Of a stretch of 64,000 nt of DNA, positions 44,354 to 57,106 are shown piece after piece. Position 1 is the first letter of the stretch. Each line of letters opens with the position of its first letter. Where the stretch lies: positions 7,409,001 to 7,473,000 of the forward strand of contig JAUCBN010000054.1 in assembly GCA_035048815.1 (NCBI GenBank), read 5' to 3'. The notes beneath the pieces are model-generated. The model made no database searches, was not told the origin of the DNA, and worked only from the letters and a program-made list of their open reading frames with translations. The translations under genes and the position numbers were made by a program. The stretch is from Abelmoschus esculentus (Eukaryota; Streptophyta; Magnoliopsida; Malvales; Malvaceae).

Positions 44354-47146
44354 ATGGATAGAAGTTGGATTTATCAAGGGTAATCGTTGTCTACCGAAAT
44401 GGAGTAGAAACTTTTCTAAATATAACTTTTGAGAATGCAAGCCAAGAGAATATGATTCTTTGGCCTTGTAAGAAGTGTGTTAATATTAATTGGCATAGTC
44501 GTGAAGTTGTCCATGAGCATTTTAATTGTTTATGGTTTTGTTTGGGGCTATAGAAAATGGGTATTCCATGTAGAGTTGGCACCTCGTAGTTCTTCTTCGA
44601 GGAGTAATGTGTCTTTTTCTACTAGTTCTGATCGTCGATCTGTTAGAGAAGATGACTTTGAGGGTATGTTGCGAGATGCATTTAATATGCATGATTATCA
44701 ACAATTTGTTAGAGAAGATTGTGATATTGGTGTTAAATATTTTACTGAGATGAGAAGAAAGGAATGTGATGAAGAGCCAAATGGAGACGCAACAAAGTTT
44801 TACAATTTACTTGATGAAATGAATGAACCACTTTATGAGGGATCGGAACATTCAAAACTCTCATTCTGCATTCGTCTTTTCCACTTAAAATGCTTGGGAG
44901 GATGGACCGGTAAATCTTTTACACATTTATTAGAGTTTTTAAGATAAATGTTTCCTTCTACAAAAATTCCTCAATTTGGCAAAGATATGAAGAAAATGAT
45001 CAAAGATTTGGGCCTTTGTTATGAAAACATTCACAGTTGCCCGAACCATTGTATGTTTTATTGGGGCGATAAGAAAACCCAGGAGTCATGTCATGTATGC
45101 GGTAAATCTCGATGGATAAATATTGACGCAGAAAATGTGAGTGAGGAATTAGTGGAAGCACGATCAAGAAAAAAACCCAGTCAAGGTTCTACGATATTTT
45201 CCTCTAGTACCTAGGCTTCAAAGGTTATTTATGTCTTCAAAGACTGCTGAGTCTATGAGGTGGCATTGTGATGGACGAACCAATGATGGATTATTAAGGC
45301 ATCCTGCAGATTGTTTAGCCTGGAAGTCATTCGACCAAAAATTTCCAAGTTTTGCAGGAGATCCTCGAAATGTTAGGCTCGGTCTTGCATCTGATGGATT
45401 TAAGCCTTTTAAAATCATGAGCATTTCGTATAGTACTTGGCCTGTTCTGCTTATTCCTTACAATTTGCCACCGTGGATTTGCGTGAAACAATCATATTTT
45501 ATCTTATTTATGATAATCCCCGGTGAGAAAGGCCCCGGGAATGATATTGACATCTATATGCAACCCCTGATTGAAGATTTGAAACAATTATGGGTGGGTA
45601 TCGAAACATATGATGTGTTGAAGAAGGAGAACTTTAATTTACGTGCAGCTTTATTGTGGACTATTAATGATTTCCCAGCTTATGCAAATTTATCTAGGTG
45701 GAGTACCAAATGTCATTATGCTTGTCCTTGTTGTGCTACTCAGACATGTTCAAAGTGGTTGTATAATGGAAAAAAAGTTTGCTTACATGGGGCATCGACG
45801 ATGATTAGATGAAAATCATAGATTTAGATATCAAAAGAATATGTTTGATGGCACTAAAGAGTTTAGAAACGCTCCTAAGCTAACAATTAGGTCTGATATC
45901 TTGTCGATGTTGAAAGATACGAAGTTCACTTACAGAAAGAATAACCAACCACCGAACCAACGATCAAAGAAAAAGATAAAAGAAGTGTATGAGGGTGATG
46001 TTGAGCAGCTTAGTGATAATGAGTCTGATGAAGAGGATGATCCAAATGAAGCAGAGTTTTGGAAAAAGAGAAGTATTTTTTTTAATTGCCTTATTGGAAG
46101 CATAACATTTTGAGACATAATCTTGATGTCATGCATATTGAGAAAAATGTTTGTGAGAATATTATCGGAGCCATTCTCAATGTCGATGGAAAATCTAAAG
46201 ACAATCTAAAGAGTCGACTTGACTTAGTTGACCTCGAAATTTGACATGATCTTCATCCTCAGATACTTCCTAATGGAAAATCATCATTACCACCTTCTAT
46301 TTTTGTGATGTCGAAGAGAGAAAAAGAAATGTTTTGTAAGGTGGTGAAAGATATAAAGGTTCCATATGGGTATGCATCAAATATATCTCGATGTGTCAGT
46401 ATGAAATATCGAAGACTTTATTCTCTAAAGTCACATGATTATCATATACTGATGCAAGATCTTATGCCAATTGCCTTACGTGGTTGTATGTCGAATGAGG
46501 TCATATCTTGTATAATTGAACTTTCCAATATAATGAAAGCTCTTTGTGGCAAAGTTTTGGTGGTTGAATAACTTGAGAAACTCCAAGATCGAGTAGTTTT
46601 TGAATATTTTTTATTTCATTTAGTTATAATAATGTTGTGTTTGTTACGTGTCTAGGTTCTTGTTCAAGTTCAAGTCTTATTGTCGTAATAAATGTTATCC
46701 CGAAGGATCAATTGTTGAAGGGTATTTAGCAGAGGAGTGTATGACTTTTTGTTCTAGATATTTGGAAGATGTCGAAACGAGATTTAATAGACCAAATCAA
46801 AATGAAGTATGCAGTACTAATAACTTAGCTGAGACTTATTTGTTTGGAAGCTATGGTGAACCACTCGGGAAAGTTGAAATTGTACATTTAGATGATAAGT
46901 CTTGGGTACAAGCACATCGATATGTTCTTTTTCATCATGAATCAATAGACCCCTTACGCACGTAAGTTTCTACAATTCATAATCTAATTCTTTAAGCTTT
47001 TATTTTTCAAATTCTTTAACCATGTAACATATTTTATAGTGAATATAAAGAAGAGTTACAATCTCGTGTTCGTGCAAGAATATTAAATCTACGAGAGAGT
47101 CACAAGTTGTTTGCAGAAACTTTTCATGAATAGTTAGGGAAAACGG
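44354..47146 (+). pseudogene. CACTA transposase (TNP2), multiply broken
   Basis: Starts MDRSW at 44354 with the N-terminal transposase-associated domain (WPCKKCVN, about 44460). The TNP2 core follows: CPNHCMFYWG, CHVCGKSRW, RLQRLFMSSKT, WHCDGR, LRHPADCLAWKSFD, RNVRLGLASDGF, WPVLLIPYNLPPW, IPGEKGPGNDIDIYMQPLIEDLKQLW and LLWTINDFPAYANLS (45100-45700). Then come DVMHIEKNV-type text near 46130, the PEGSIVEGYLAEECMTFCSRYLE block (DUF4218, 46690-46760) and a C-terminal exon at 47041-47131. Stops or shifts occur near 44380, 44550, 44945, 45180, 45790 and 46110, and a deletion at 46570-46650 removes the start of DUF4218. Confidence 0.9.
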
Positions 47147-47180
47147 TAAGTAAATAAAGCTTTATATGATAATGACGGTA

Positions 47181-47300
47181 GATGTTTTTTGGTTTTTACT
47201 TGAAGAGATCAATCATTTTGGAGAGGATTTGGTTCAACAGTTCTGCGTTGAATGTTTGGCGGAGTATGCTATATCAATGATGAAGGATCAAGTTTATAAG
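47181..47300 (+). pseudogene. gene relic exon 1 (of those visible)
   Basis: Open frame with EEINHFGEDLVQQFCVECLA, ending at AAG|GTATAA. The start is uncertain (the frame is open from 47154). Only about 35 bases separate it from the transposase remnant. Confidence 0.5.
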
Positions 47301-47384
47301 GTATAACGTTGTTACTTAACTTTTAGATAAACATATACGTTTATGTTTTTTTTTTTTTATTTCTTGTGATTCTTAAATTTGTAG

Positions 47385-47492
47385 TTTGTCTGCAGAATAT
47401 GTTCCTCATTGTTCTCTCAAGAGAGAATCAATAGCTCAGTTCAAATGGACTTGGTAATGTTTTTGTTAGCCTCCATTTCCCGTGAATGCAAG
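47385..47492 (+). pseudogene. gene relic exon 2
   Basis: Exactly 36 codons between TTTGTAG and GTAAGAAG, in phase with exon 1. The donor is followed 16 bases later by the 4.4-kb solo LTR, which therefore sits in the intron. Confidence 0.6.
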
Positions 47493-47508
47493 GTAAGAAG
47501 AACTATAT

Positions 47509-50500
47509 TGTAACCCCCTCGACCCGGTCTAGACGTCACCCCGACTCGAACGAGCTATAAGGGGAATATCGAGGTTGATTTGAAGACTCACCCGATAAAC
47601 AACCCTAAATTTTAGTGCTACTTTTTATTTTATCTAGATGTTTTATTTAGATCCTACATGTTCATGAAAGGACTGAGTACAATTGCAGTGAAAACTATTG
47701 AGAAACGATTCATAATTTTAACCGAACAAGATTTAGGGACCTAATTGTAATTTTTCAGAATTTATGAATTAACTATAGAATTAAGGTTATCAATCCTTAA
47801 TTAAGTATGTTTCATGATTGCACGTAAATTTTTAGCTTAAAGTAATGTCCACGAGTCATCTAATTGCTTCTCTAAAGTTTGGTGATTAAAACGTGAAGTT
47901 TCAAAGTTTACTTCAGCCTATAACGACATTAACTGTCAGGGGTATCGAAACCCCTTGCCACTGTATTGATAACGAGGTAAAATTAAAACAGGTATCGAAA
48001 TAGTGCTCAAGTGTTTCGATACTCCTTCAACAACTCGTTTGATGCTCTATGTAGCAAACCTACGTTTCGATACAGCTTGGTCCCTGTTCCGATACGATTT
48101 ATTTATGTAAAATTTGGTTTTGGAACTCGGGATCAGCATATCGATACACCTTCTTGTGTTCATCATATGGTATCAAAACCATAGCTTACCGTTCAGGTAC
48201 CCAGGCTTATTTTCCAGCTTATCCCTCATTATTTTGCCTGTGTATCGAAACTATAAGGTACTGTTTTAATACCATCTGCCCAGAAGTTGCAGGATTTCCA
48301 TTTTTCAAGTATAAAACGTAACCAAACATATTGTAGATGCATATTTTCACCTATAGGGCATAAATCATATAATTCAACATATTCCCTAGATGCATATCAT
48401 CCTAGTTCCATAATTATAACACAAATTGGTATGAACACTCATCAATATTATAGTTCAACATAATTAAACACATATGAGATATGAATCAAATCTCAAAATC
48501 TTCATTATCCCAAAAGCATATCAATATGCAAGTTTCAAAGCCAACACTCAAATTCACACATAGGGATATCAAGAATCAAACTTCATTATATCTTTTATTA
48601 TAACTAATGGAATACCAATAGGCAATTCAAATCTAAGTCAAAAAGCTAGCATCAACATGAATTAGACTTGGCAAACTTGATTCGAGAACCGAAAACCGAA
48701 CCGACTTACCCGAACCGAAACCTGATTGAATCCGAACAAGATGATCCTAACGTGATCCAAAACCGAAACCGATCTGAATTCTAGAAGAACTAATATAAAC
48801 CCATAACCGATTTGACCCGTAACCGATTTTAACCAGAACCGATTTTCTCCTGAACCGAAAGCAACCCAAAATTAACTTGCTCAAAATCGATCTAAACGGA
48901 ACATCAATCCGATTTTAACCCGATAATTGAGTCAAAGTGAATGAATAATTTATTTTTACTATTGTTTATTTTTTTACGATTTTAATCTGAATCCATGTAT
49001 TTACAAAAAAATATTTTTACTATTTATTATTTTAACCCAATAATTGAGTCAGAGTGAATGAATAATTTATTTTAAACAGGAAATGAATAATTATTTTTAC
49101 GATTTTAATTCGAATCCATGTATTTACAAAAATGACATTAGCCATTAAATTACAAATACTGCCTTTACTCGAATAAAAACCGACGCAAAAAAATTTCAAA
49201 ATAATTCCAATACGAAATGTCATAATCCTTGAGTATCTTACATCATTCTTCAAAATTTTGTGACATTTCGAGGTCAACTGATTATCCAACTTTAAAATCG
49301 AAACTTTTTTCCTTTTATAATTTTTCATGCAAATCTTGTATCGAAAATCTGATTCTCACCATTTTTCTTGTACTGATGTGAACTATTCATTTATGGAATA
49401 AAAATAATTATTAGGATCGTTATCAAATTGATCCTTATACTTTTTCCTCTTTTCACTTGTATCCTCAAACAAATAAAAATATATATTTTTATCAGAATAT
49501 ATGATTAATTCTGTATATAATATACACGATTATATTCACTCAAGCTCAACTCAAACCAAATTAACCCCGAAAATTCAAAGATTAATCCGATCCAAACCGA
49601 ACGAACCGATATGGACTCGACCCGAAAACAACTGATCCGATATTGACCCGACCCGAAAACAACCGATCCGATATTGACCCGAATCACCTATCTGATACTC
49701 GAATCGACCCGAATTATCATATAACCGAATTAAAGCCGAAACTGAAACCCGTACTAACCCGAACCGAATCTAAACCGTAGACAAACAAACCGAAAATAAA
49801 TCGAACCGAAACAATCCTAACCATTCAAGTATAAACATTATTCTCAATATAACATCCCATCCCCATTGCTCTCTCACTATTACTAATGCTATAAAGACAT
49901 ACTTGAGCTTTCACTTGGCAGTTACATGGATCTTTGCTTCCCTTTTTGCTGCATCCACATTAAATACTCTACATTGCAAGATAAATGAGAGGGTAAGTAT
50001 AAGGTTAGTGAGTAAATAAAAACATTTTAAAAATACATTGCAATGCAGACCATAATATATCAAAATCAAGTTTAAAAACCATGTCATGCTCTTTATAAAA
50101 ATAGTTAATCGTGACAAACAATGCCACCTTTTAAAAGTCAACAAGTGTACCATGGCTCACAAGCCATAAAAACTTTTGAAAACACAAGCTTTATAAGCAT
50201 AACACACGACTTACATGCTTGACAAAGCAAAGCTTAAATAAAAACTACTTATTCACATATCAAATACACTTGCAAACCTCGTTGCAAGGTATCGTACACT
50301 TGCTTCTAAAATGTATTGGTATTAGTGAACCCTTTAAATTAACACTAAACGTTAGGATAAATGGACACATGTGAACGGCATCGTACACCAATTCACACAG
50401 ACCAACTATCATAATCTATAGATCCACACCTTAGTGTCCGGGTTAGTTCGCCATACCCGAATGTGATAAGGTCACTGTTATACCACACATCACTAGGCAT

Positions 50501-51939
50501 CACCTCTAATGCATCAGTAAGTAATTTTACACATACGCATTTTATAATTATAGTGTAATCACATCCTATTAATCGATAAAATTATCCACGTTACCATCAT
50601 ATTTAATACTAATACAAAAAAAGCAATGCTCAAGTTTCGAGTTAAAAACAGTGAAATAAACCCATGCATCCCACCAATACATGCACCAAATGCATAAAAC
50701 GGTAAAAACTACTTTTATCACGTTTTCAAAACAAAATCGTGGGAGCATTATTCACATCTAAAAACCTTTTTAAAAATAGTCTCATGAGCATTAAAACACA
50801 TGCGTAATCACATATGCACAACACAATAAGAGTATGACAAATAACATAGTAAAATACGACATAATATGGGAACCTTTAAGAAAGCAATACTTAAAACTTA
50901 CTTCTGAGTATAGGAAGATTTTTCAAACCTTCCCTACACCCCCAAACCTTTGAAAACACATTTAAAACCATGACAAATTGGCAGCCCTCATAATCCACTC
51001 ACCGATTTATCAAAACTTGCTCGACAAGTCACCTGAAAATGTGATTCGGCTTTCCGATCTCCCTCAAACTCGTTCCTCTACCTCTTTACCTAATTAAAGA
51101 ATCAAAATTAGAGGGTTTAGTGCATTATAACACACCCCAAACATCCCTCAAGTCGGACCAATACATGGCAGCCCCTAAAAACTCCATAAAACTTAATCGA
51201 AACCCACCAAAAACCTCTCCAAACACCACCTAAACCTTATGTCCAAGATTAGATACTTAAAATCCATCTTAATTACATCTAAACACTTCAATATTTATGT
51301 ATTTAGGCATCAAAAACGACCATGTAAAATCCTTAAACGAAAATCAAGAAAAAAATGGAATTTTTATCAATAAAACCGATTTTATTGATTCAAGACTTTA
51401 AAGGTTGTTTCAATCAGCCAATAACTTAGGAATTTTATTAAAGAAGTTTAGGTTTCAGAGGTTTGAATGATTCTCACCTCCAAAACTGATCCAACCTCCT
51501 TCCAAGTTTTAAAAACAAGTAAAACTAAAGAAAATCAAAGAGATTTTGAAGAAGAAAAATATGGGAAAATAAACCAATGAAATTTTATTAAAAAGAATAG
51601 ATATTTACCTTGGAAATATGATGAAGAGGTTGCCTTGGAGAAGAAGAAACCAAAATTTAAAGAAGGTTTAATTTATAAAATTGTCCTCAAGTTTTCAATT
51701 TTTATAAAATTGTCACTAATTTCAAAATCTTATGGATTGAAGGGTCAATTTTCGAAATTGAGTTGACCTAAGTCAAATATAGGTCAATTAAGAATTTTAG
51801 AATATTTTTTCCATAATTTATTTTCATTAGAAAATAGTTTTTAAGAATTTAATCTCGAACTAGGCTAAACCATCAAAACCGGTCCACTAGACCTCTAAAC
51901 CAGTCTTTAAACTTCTAGGTCCAATTTTGGGGCGTTACA
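47509..51939 (-). mobile_element. solo LTR, TGTAAC family, TSD TATAT, with nested hAT fragment
   Basis: Ends TGTAACCCCC and GGGGCGTTACA, flanked by TATAT at 47504-47508 and 51940-51944. The minus-strand start TGTAACGCCCC resembles the other family members, so I orient it minus. The length of 4.43 kb includes a ~1.16-kb hAT-related insertion at 48663-49818. TATCGATAC-type motifs recur at 47940-48260. No coding region. It lies in an intron of the gene relic. Confidence 0.75.
48663..49818 (-). mobile_element. hAT-type non-autonomous element, copy 1 (one end missing)
   Basis: Starts TAGACTTGGCAAAC and runs parallel to the element at 52961-54154 for over 1.1 kb. Both have AACCGAACCGAAAC-rich flanks around an AT-rich core. 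The right terminus is missing, so there is no target duplication. Orientation is arbitrary. Confidence 0.65.
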
Positions 51940-52502
51940 TATATAGCATTTTAGAATGGTTCATTTAGCTTCAATAATTCTAGGATTTTTGTATGTGTGC
52001 AAGTTTAGACTCTAAATTCCTATGATGCAGGTGCAACCAACATTTCCCCAACACCAATGCTGATAGTAGTGTCACGTTGTAGTAATTTTGTAAATATGTT
52101 TCTCTCATTAGCAATGCTGACACCTGCATTCCTTCTGTATCCTTTTGAACCTTTCACAATTAAGCATTTATACAGTGCTTTGTAAGCTGGAATTTATGTG
52201 TTAGCTTTCAAATCCATTATTTGAAGACTTATTGTGTTGTTTATGATGGTGTCATTCTCTTTTGCTTACATATCATTATTCTTTTTACTTGGTTCAGTCA
52301 ATAATTTGAGATCTTACCATTCTTTCCTAAACTGCTTCTAGTTGTTTTGCACATCATTTTCCTTTACTCACTCGTTTTTAATCCATTTAGTTAGTTTTTT
52401 TTTTTAAATTATTGTTAACTGAAAACTTTAAGCATCTTAGGGCTTCATAATTGAAGTTTGTCTCTTACATTGCGCTTTATTTAGTAATTTATTTTTTCAC
52501 AG

Positions 52503-52637
52503 TTTGATACAGATAATAGCGCAATGGAGTTCGTTGAACATGTTGATTATTGTGCCAATAAATGTCGTGCTGCTCGTACAACTTTTTGTAGCACTCTAGC
52601 AAAACATTTAAATGACATAGCAGTTGATTTTCATCAG
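52503..52637 (+). pseudogene. gene relic exon 3
   Basis: 45 codons between TTCACAG and GTATGT, fully open and in phase 0. Includes FVEHVDYCANKCRAARTTF. Confidence 0.6.
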
Positions 52638-52743
52638 GTATGTTGCTTGACTGTGGCTTTTCTGTGGATTGAACTTGTACCTATTTCATTTATTTGGATA
52701 AGATGCCCTGAATTATAATCTTAAATTTGGTAAAATTTCACAG

Positions 52744-54373
52744 GCTTACAATCTCTGTTGATCTAATACTGAGGCTTTATGCGATTGGGTTAGATTTTGC
52801 TGAGCACAATGCTAAGATGAAATATGATAATTGTACTACTTCCAAAGGTGGAGAAGATGATTCAGCTATTGGTATTTTGTTTCTTGAAAGGGATAAGCTG
52901 CACACTTTGTCTGCCTTACTGGGAAATTGCTGTAACATTGGCAAAAATGAGACCAACATTTAGACTTGGTAAACATGATCCGAGAACCGAAAATCGAACC
53001 GATTTACTCGAACCGAAACCCGATTGAATCTGAACAAGATGATCCTAACGTGATCCGAAACCCAAACCGAAACCGAAACCGAAACCGATCCGAATTCTAG
53101 AAGAACCGATATAAACCCGTAACCGATTTGAACCAAACCGATTTTAACCTGAACTGATTTTCACCCGAAATGAAAGCAACCCGAAATTAACTTGCTCAAA
53201 ACCGATCTAAACCGAACATCAATCAGATTTTAACTCGATAATTGAGTCAAAGTGAATGAATAATTTATTTTTACTATTGTTTATTATTTTTTTACGATTT
53301 TAATCTGAATCCATGTATTTACAAAAAATTATTTTTACTATTTTTAATTTTAACCCGATAATTGAGTCAAAGTGAATGAATAATTTATTTTAAACCCGAA
53401 ATGAATAATTTATTTTTACGATTTTAATCTAAATCCATGTATTTACAAAAATGACATTAGCCATTAAATTACCAATACTGTCTTTACTCGAATAAAAACC
53501 GACACAAAAAATTTCAAAACAATTCCAATACGAAATGTCATAATCCTTGAGTATCCTACATCATTCTTCAAAATTTTGTGACATTTCGAGGTCAAATGAT
53601 TATCCAACTTTAAAATCGAAACTTTTTTCCTTTTATAGCTTTTCACGCAAATCTTATACCGAAAATCTGATTCTCACCATTTTTCTTGTACTGATGTGAA
53701 CTATTCATTTATGGAATAAAAATAATTATTAGGATCGTTATCAAATTGATCCTTATACTTTTTCCTCTTTTCACTTTTATCCTCAAACAAATAAAAATAT
53801 ATATTTTTATAAGAATATATGATTAATTCTATATATAATATACGCGATTATATTCAGTCAAGTCCAACTCAAACCAAATTAACCCTAAAATTCAAAGATT
53901 GATCCGATCCGAACCGACCCGAACGAATCGATATGGACTCAACCCGAAAACAATCGATCCGATATTGACCCGACCCAAAAACAACCGATCCGATATCTGA
54001 ATCGACCCGAATTGTCATATAACCGAATTAAAACCAAAACTGAAACCCGAACTGACCCGAACCGAATCTAAACCGAAAACAAATAAACTAAAAATAAACC
54101 GAACCGAAACAATTCGAACAGAAACTAAACCGAACGACTCATATACCACCTCTACCAACATTGCATTTGATGTTGAATGTAAAAGTTTCCTCACTTGTGG
54201 AGACAAAAAGGCCTGTAAATTGATGTACTATATAATACACTGAAATTCTTGTGTCAACCGCTTGCTGAACTAGTAAATTCGGAGAAAAAGCGGATACTCG
54301 CTGAACCCAAAGTTTCATCTGATTCTAGCAAATTCTTGTGTCAGTTCTGTGACAGTTTTTGTTGTCTTGAAAG
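52744..54373 (+). pseudogene. gene relic exon 4, interrupted by a hAT element
   Basis: Coding text (YAIGLDFAEHNAKMKYD, LHTLSALLGNCCNIGK) runs to the insertion at 52961 and continues in the same frame after the second target copy (AFDVECKSFLTCGDKKA). A stop at about 54240 and a one-base shift precede LKFLCQPLAELVNSEKKRIL. Its frame does not join exon 3 without a one-base change. Confidence 0.6.
52961..54154 (+). mobile_element. hAT-type non-autonomous element, TSD CCAACATT
   Basis: Flanked by perfect 8-bp duplications CCAACATT at 52953-52960 and 54155-54162, the hallmark length of hAT insertions. The ends TAGACTTGGTAAAC and ATATACCACCTCTA are imperfect inverted repeats, of the TAGAGGTGG type seen in plant hAT elements. 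There is no transposase. AACCGAACCG words fill both flanks. It lies inside a former exon. Orientation is arbitrary. Confidence 0.85.
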
Positions 54374-54796
54374 GTAAGTTGACTGACTGACTAATTTACT
54401 TTGCCAAATGTAATTAAAATGGAAACTTGAAATTGTAGTCAAAGGAGTTTTAATTTTTTTTTTCTTTGTATCCGAGTGACTAAATTCACATAATCTTTTG
54501 CCTTCTAAATATGATATTTTTTGCCCTTGTTTATGCCGATATTATTGTAATTATTAAACGTTAAAGAATTAAGAATTTTCTGGGTCATTATTAGAAGGTT
54601 ACTATATCAACTGTTGATGTCATGTTTGCTTAGTAACTTTGAGTTGATACATGCCCAAATATGGATGATGTTGAATTTAGGCTAAATGGTAATAAATATT
54701 TATAACATATTTTGCAAAAATAGTTGGGGAATCGTTATGTACATAAATCAGTTATGAATATAATGGTCGTTTGAATTTTCTAACTTAACCTTGCAG

Positions 54797-54911
54797 CTGT
54801 ACATCTGAAACAAACAGAGAAGAATTTGATGATGATGATGAAGAAGTATTGGAATCCATTATAATTGTGGCTGGGTTCATTGTTTCCATCGGTACAACGC
54901 GTAATATTTCG
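54797..54911 (+). pseudogene. gene relic exon 5
   Basis: TTGCAG acceptor, then 115 bases joining in phase with the previous exon. Encodes an acidic run (EEFDDDDEE) and ends before GTCAGT. Confidence 0.6.
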
Positions 54912-55661
54912 GTCAGTCAAACTTATCATGTAGTATTCAAATGGAGAAAAAGATATTTTATGTTTTCTACTTGCGTTGTTAACTTGTTGATTAATTTTGG
55001 ATGAGATGATGTCTATTAAAGTTTCACTGTTGCTCATTGGTTTCCTTTTATATTTCAGAAGAGTGTATGCGAAATTAAGCAAATAATTGGCAACAGTTAG
55101 AACCAACCTTAAGGGCTAAAATATGTCTATATCTCTCAGTATAATATTGGTGTTCTTATGTACAAAAGTAAACGGATTAAAGAGGTACTTAATTCTTTTA
55201 AATTTATGGATGTTAAGGTTTTGGTATTTTATGATTGTTCTTTTGCATGGTTGATGAATTGTATTAGTTTTTAATTTCTGAATTAACCTATTAAATTTCT
55301 ATGTGATTGGAGCTATTATCTTGCATTGCATATTCATGACATGTAGGATCTGGTATGTGCATGCTGATGTTCCTGTTTAGAAGCATTCATGCTTAGTTCA
55401 ATTCATTTGCATCTAGGTTTCTTGTTCATATAAGTTATCAATCTATCCTTTGCATGCATTGGAGGCTTTAGAACTTTCTCATAGAGCATCATGGACAAAT
55501 ATTCAGCTTCGTTGTTCATACAAGTTCTGATCACTCAACGTCTGTGTTGACAATAGTGGTGCTTGAAGCTAATGACCTCCAGAAACAACAATTGTTCCTT
55601 TAATCAATGAGGCTAGATACTTCGTGCACCAATATTACTAGCTCAGACATTGAGCGATCAA

Positions 55662-56357
55662 TGTCTAATAGTTGAGAGTATACTCTAGAACAGATACTAT
55701 TGTAATCATTGTAACTGAATAAAAATAATTAAATTTATAAAAATATTTACAGAATCTGGAGAATATATTTTTATAATTCCTATACTCCCCCTCAAGCTGG
55801 TGAGTAAACATAGTAAAGCACCGACTTGGATCTTAAATGATGCCTTTTTGTGGGAGAAAATTAACCCATCACTAGGTGTAAAATTTAGTTACCTTAGAAT
55901 TCTATTAACAACCTCCAAATGTTCTTCTCGAGCATCACTCATGTGTTGACTTGTAATACTCACTGAGTATGTAATGTTTGTCCCTGTTAGAGAAAGATAA
56001 ATCGGTTTTTCAACCAACCTTTGATAGGTTTCTTTGTCAATTGGATTACCGGCTACTTCTTTGTTGAACCTTAATCCTAGATCCATGGGGGTCTTAGCTG
56101 ACTTGCATCCAAGCATCCCAGTTTCTGTAAGAAGGTCTAGGATGTATTTCCTTTGATTGATGATTAATTCTCCATTTGATCTTCACACTTCCATACCCAG
56201 AAAATACCTTAGGCTCCACAAGTCCTTTGTTTCAAACTCTTGGGCAAGGAAAACTTTCAAATTTTCAATTTCTCTACTATCATCCCCTGAAAAAATCATG
56301 TCATCAACATACACAATTAATAAGCTTATTTTACCGGTTTTTGCAACCTTTCTTTAG
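55662..56357 (-). pseudogene. copia RT C-terminal fragment with LTR, array unit 1
   Basis: On the minus strand: YVDD catalytic box at 56300-56311, then FLAQEFETKDLWSLRYFLGM, a stop, and MLGCKSAKTPMD. The frame ends at about 55889. RNase H is missing, and TTGAGGGGGAG leads into a ~130-bp LTR (55662-55794). In family terms this is the end of the copia polymerase. Confidence 0.75.
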
Positions 56358-56457
56358 AACTAATGTTTTGATATAATAATTAAAAAAAAGTTTTGGACTA
56401 ATTTGAAAGGATTTACAAAACGGTTTCGATACGCCCCTTAAGAATTTCGATACGACT

Positions 56458-57106
56458 TGTTACTGGAAGAAAAAGTATTCTATTATGCTAGATATTTTAT
56501 TGATAAAAAATACCTATTTATAGGTTACAAAGAGAGTCTAATCAAGGAAAAAACCACACAAAATCAACAATTACAAATCCCTAAAAATCAGTAGCTAGAT
56601 ATTAGGAAATATAATTCCCTAATATAAACTACTTATTAAGATCAAGTAAAGATAATACATAATTCATATTCTATCTAAAACTCCTACAATATACAGTTGT
56701 ACATACTAACTAACACTCCCCCTCAAACTGTGTATACGTTGTATATACCCAGTTTGGGTGTGAACTCATCAAAATTAACTATTGGAAATGCCTTAGTGAA
56801 GATGTCAACAATCTAGTTTCTGGTAGAAATATAGTTTAGTTGTGCAATGCCACCATTCATTTTCTCATAGATAAAGTGGCTATTTATTTCAGTGTGTTTG
56901 GTTTTGTCATGTTTCACTAGATTCTTAACAATACTCATAGTTGATTGGTTGTCATTATATATTTTGAAACCAGTCTTTTCATCTAACTCTAATTCTTTGA
57001 GAAATCTCTTTATCCATGTTCCTTCTCATATTCCAAGAGCTAATGCTCTAAAATTTGCCTCGACACTACTCCTTGACACCACAACTTGCTTTTTGTTATA
57101 TTTTAG
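56458..57106 (-). pseudogene. copia 3' LTR and RNase H, array unit 1
   Basis: LTR 56458-56715 (minus: TGTTAGTTAG...CCAGTAACA), preceded by the polypurine tract TTTGAGGGGGAG. To its right the minus strand encodes the RNase H C-terminus (SRSSVEAKFRALALG, KHDKTKHTEI, VDIFTKAFP) with stops. The RNase H is cut where the next array unit begins. Confidence 0.75.

Larger units (their letters stand above)
42557..47146 (+). mobile_element. truncated CACTA (En/Spm) element
   Basis: Recognised by its TNP2 transposase and by AAACGCCGC/GGCGTTT subterminal repeats at the left. Neither CACTA terminus is visible: the left end is fused to the truncated Athila ORF, and no TAGTG-type end follows the transposase before the host-gene exon at about 47181. 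It is therefore cut on both sides or rearranged. Confidence 0.75.

Noticed and set aside
47509..51939. Large intron of the gene relic as native sequence
   Set aside because: Element ends and a TATAT duplication show that nearly all of it is an insertion.
55545..55794. A longer 250-bp copia LTR starting TGTTGAC
   Set aside because: The left half reads as continuation of a gene-relic exon; the shorter LTR 55662-55794 fits better.
56157..56376. Plus-strand 66-codon frames (repeated at 58205)
   Set aside because: They are antisense to the copia RT region that holds the YVDD box.
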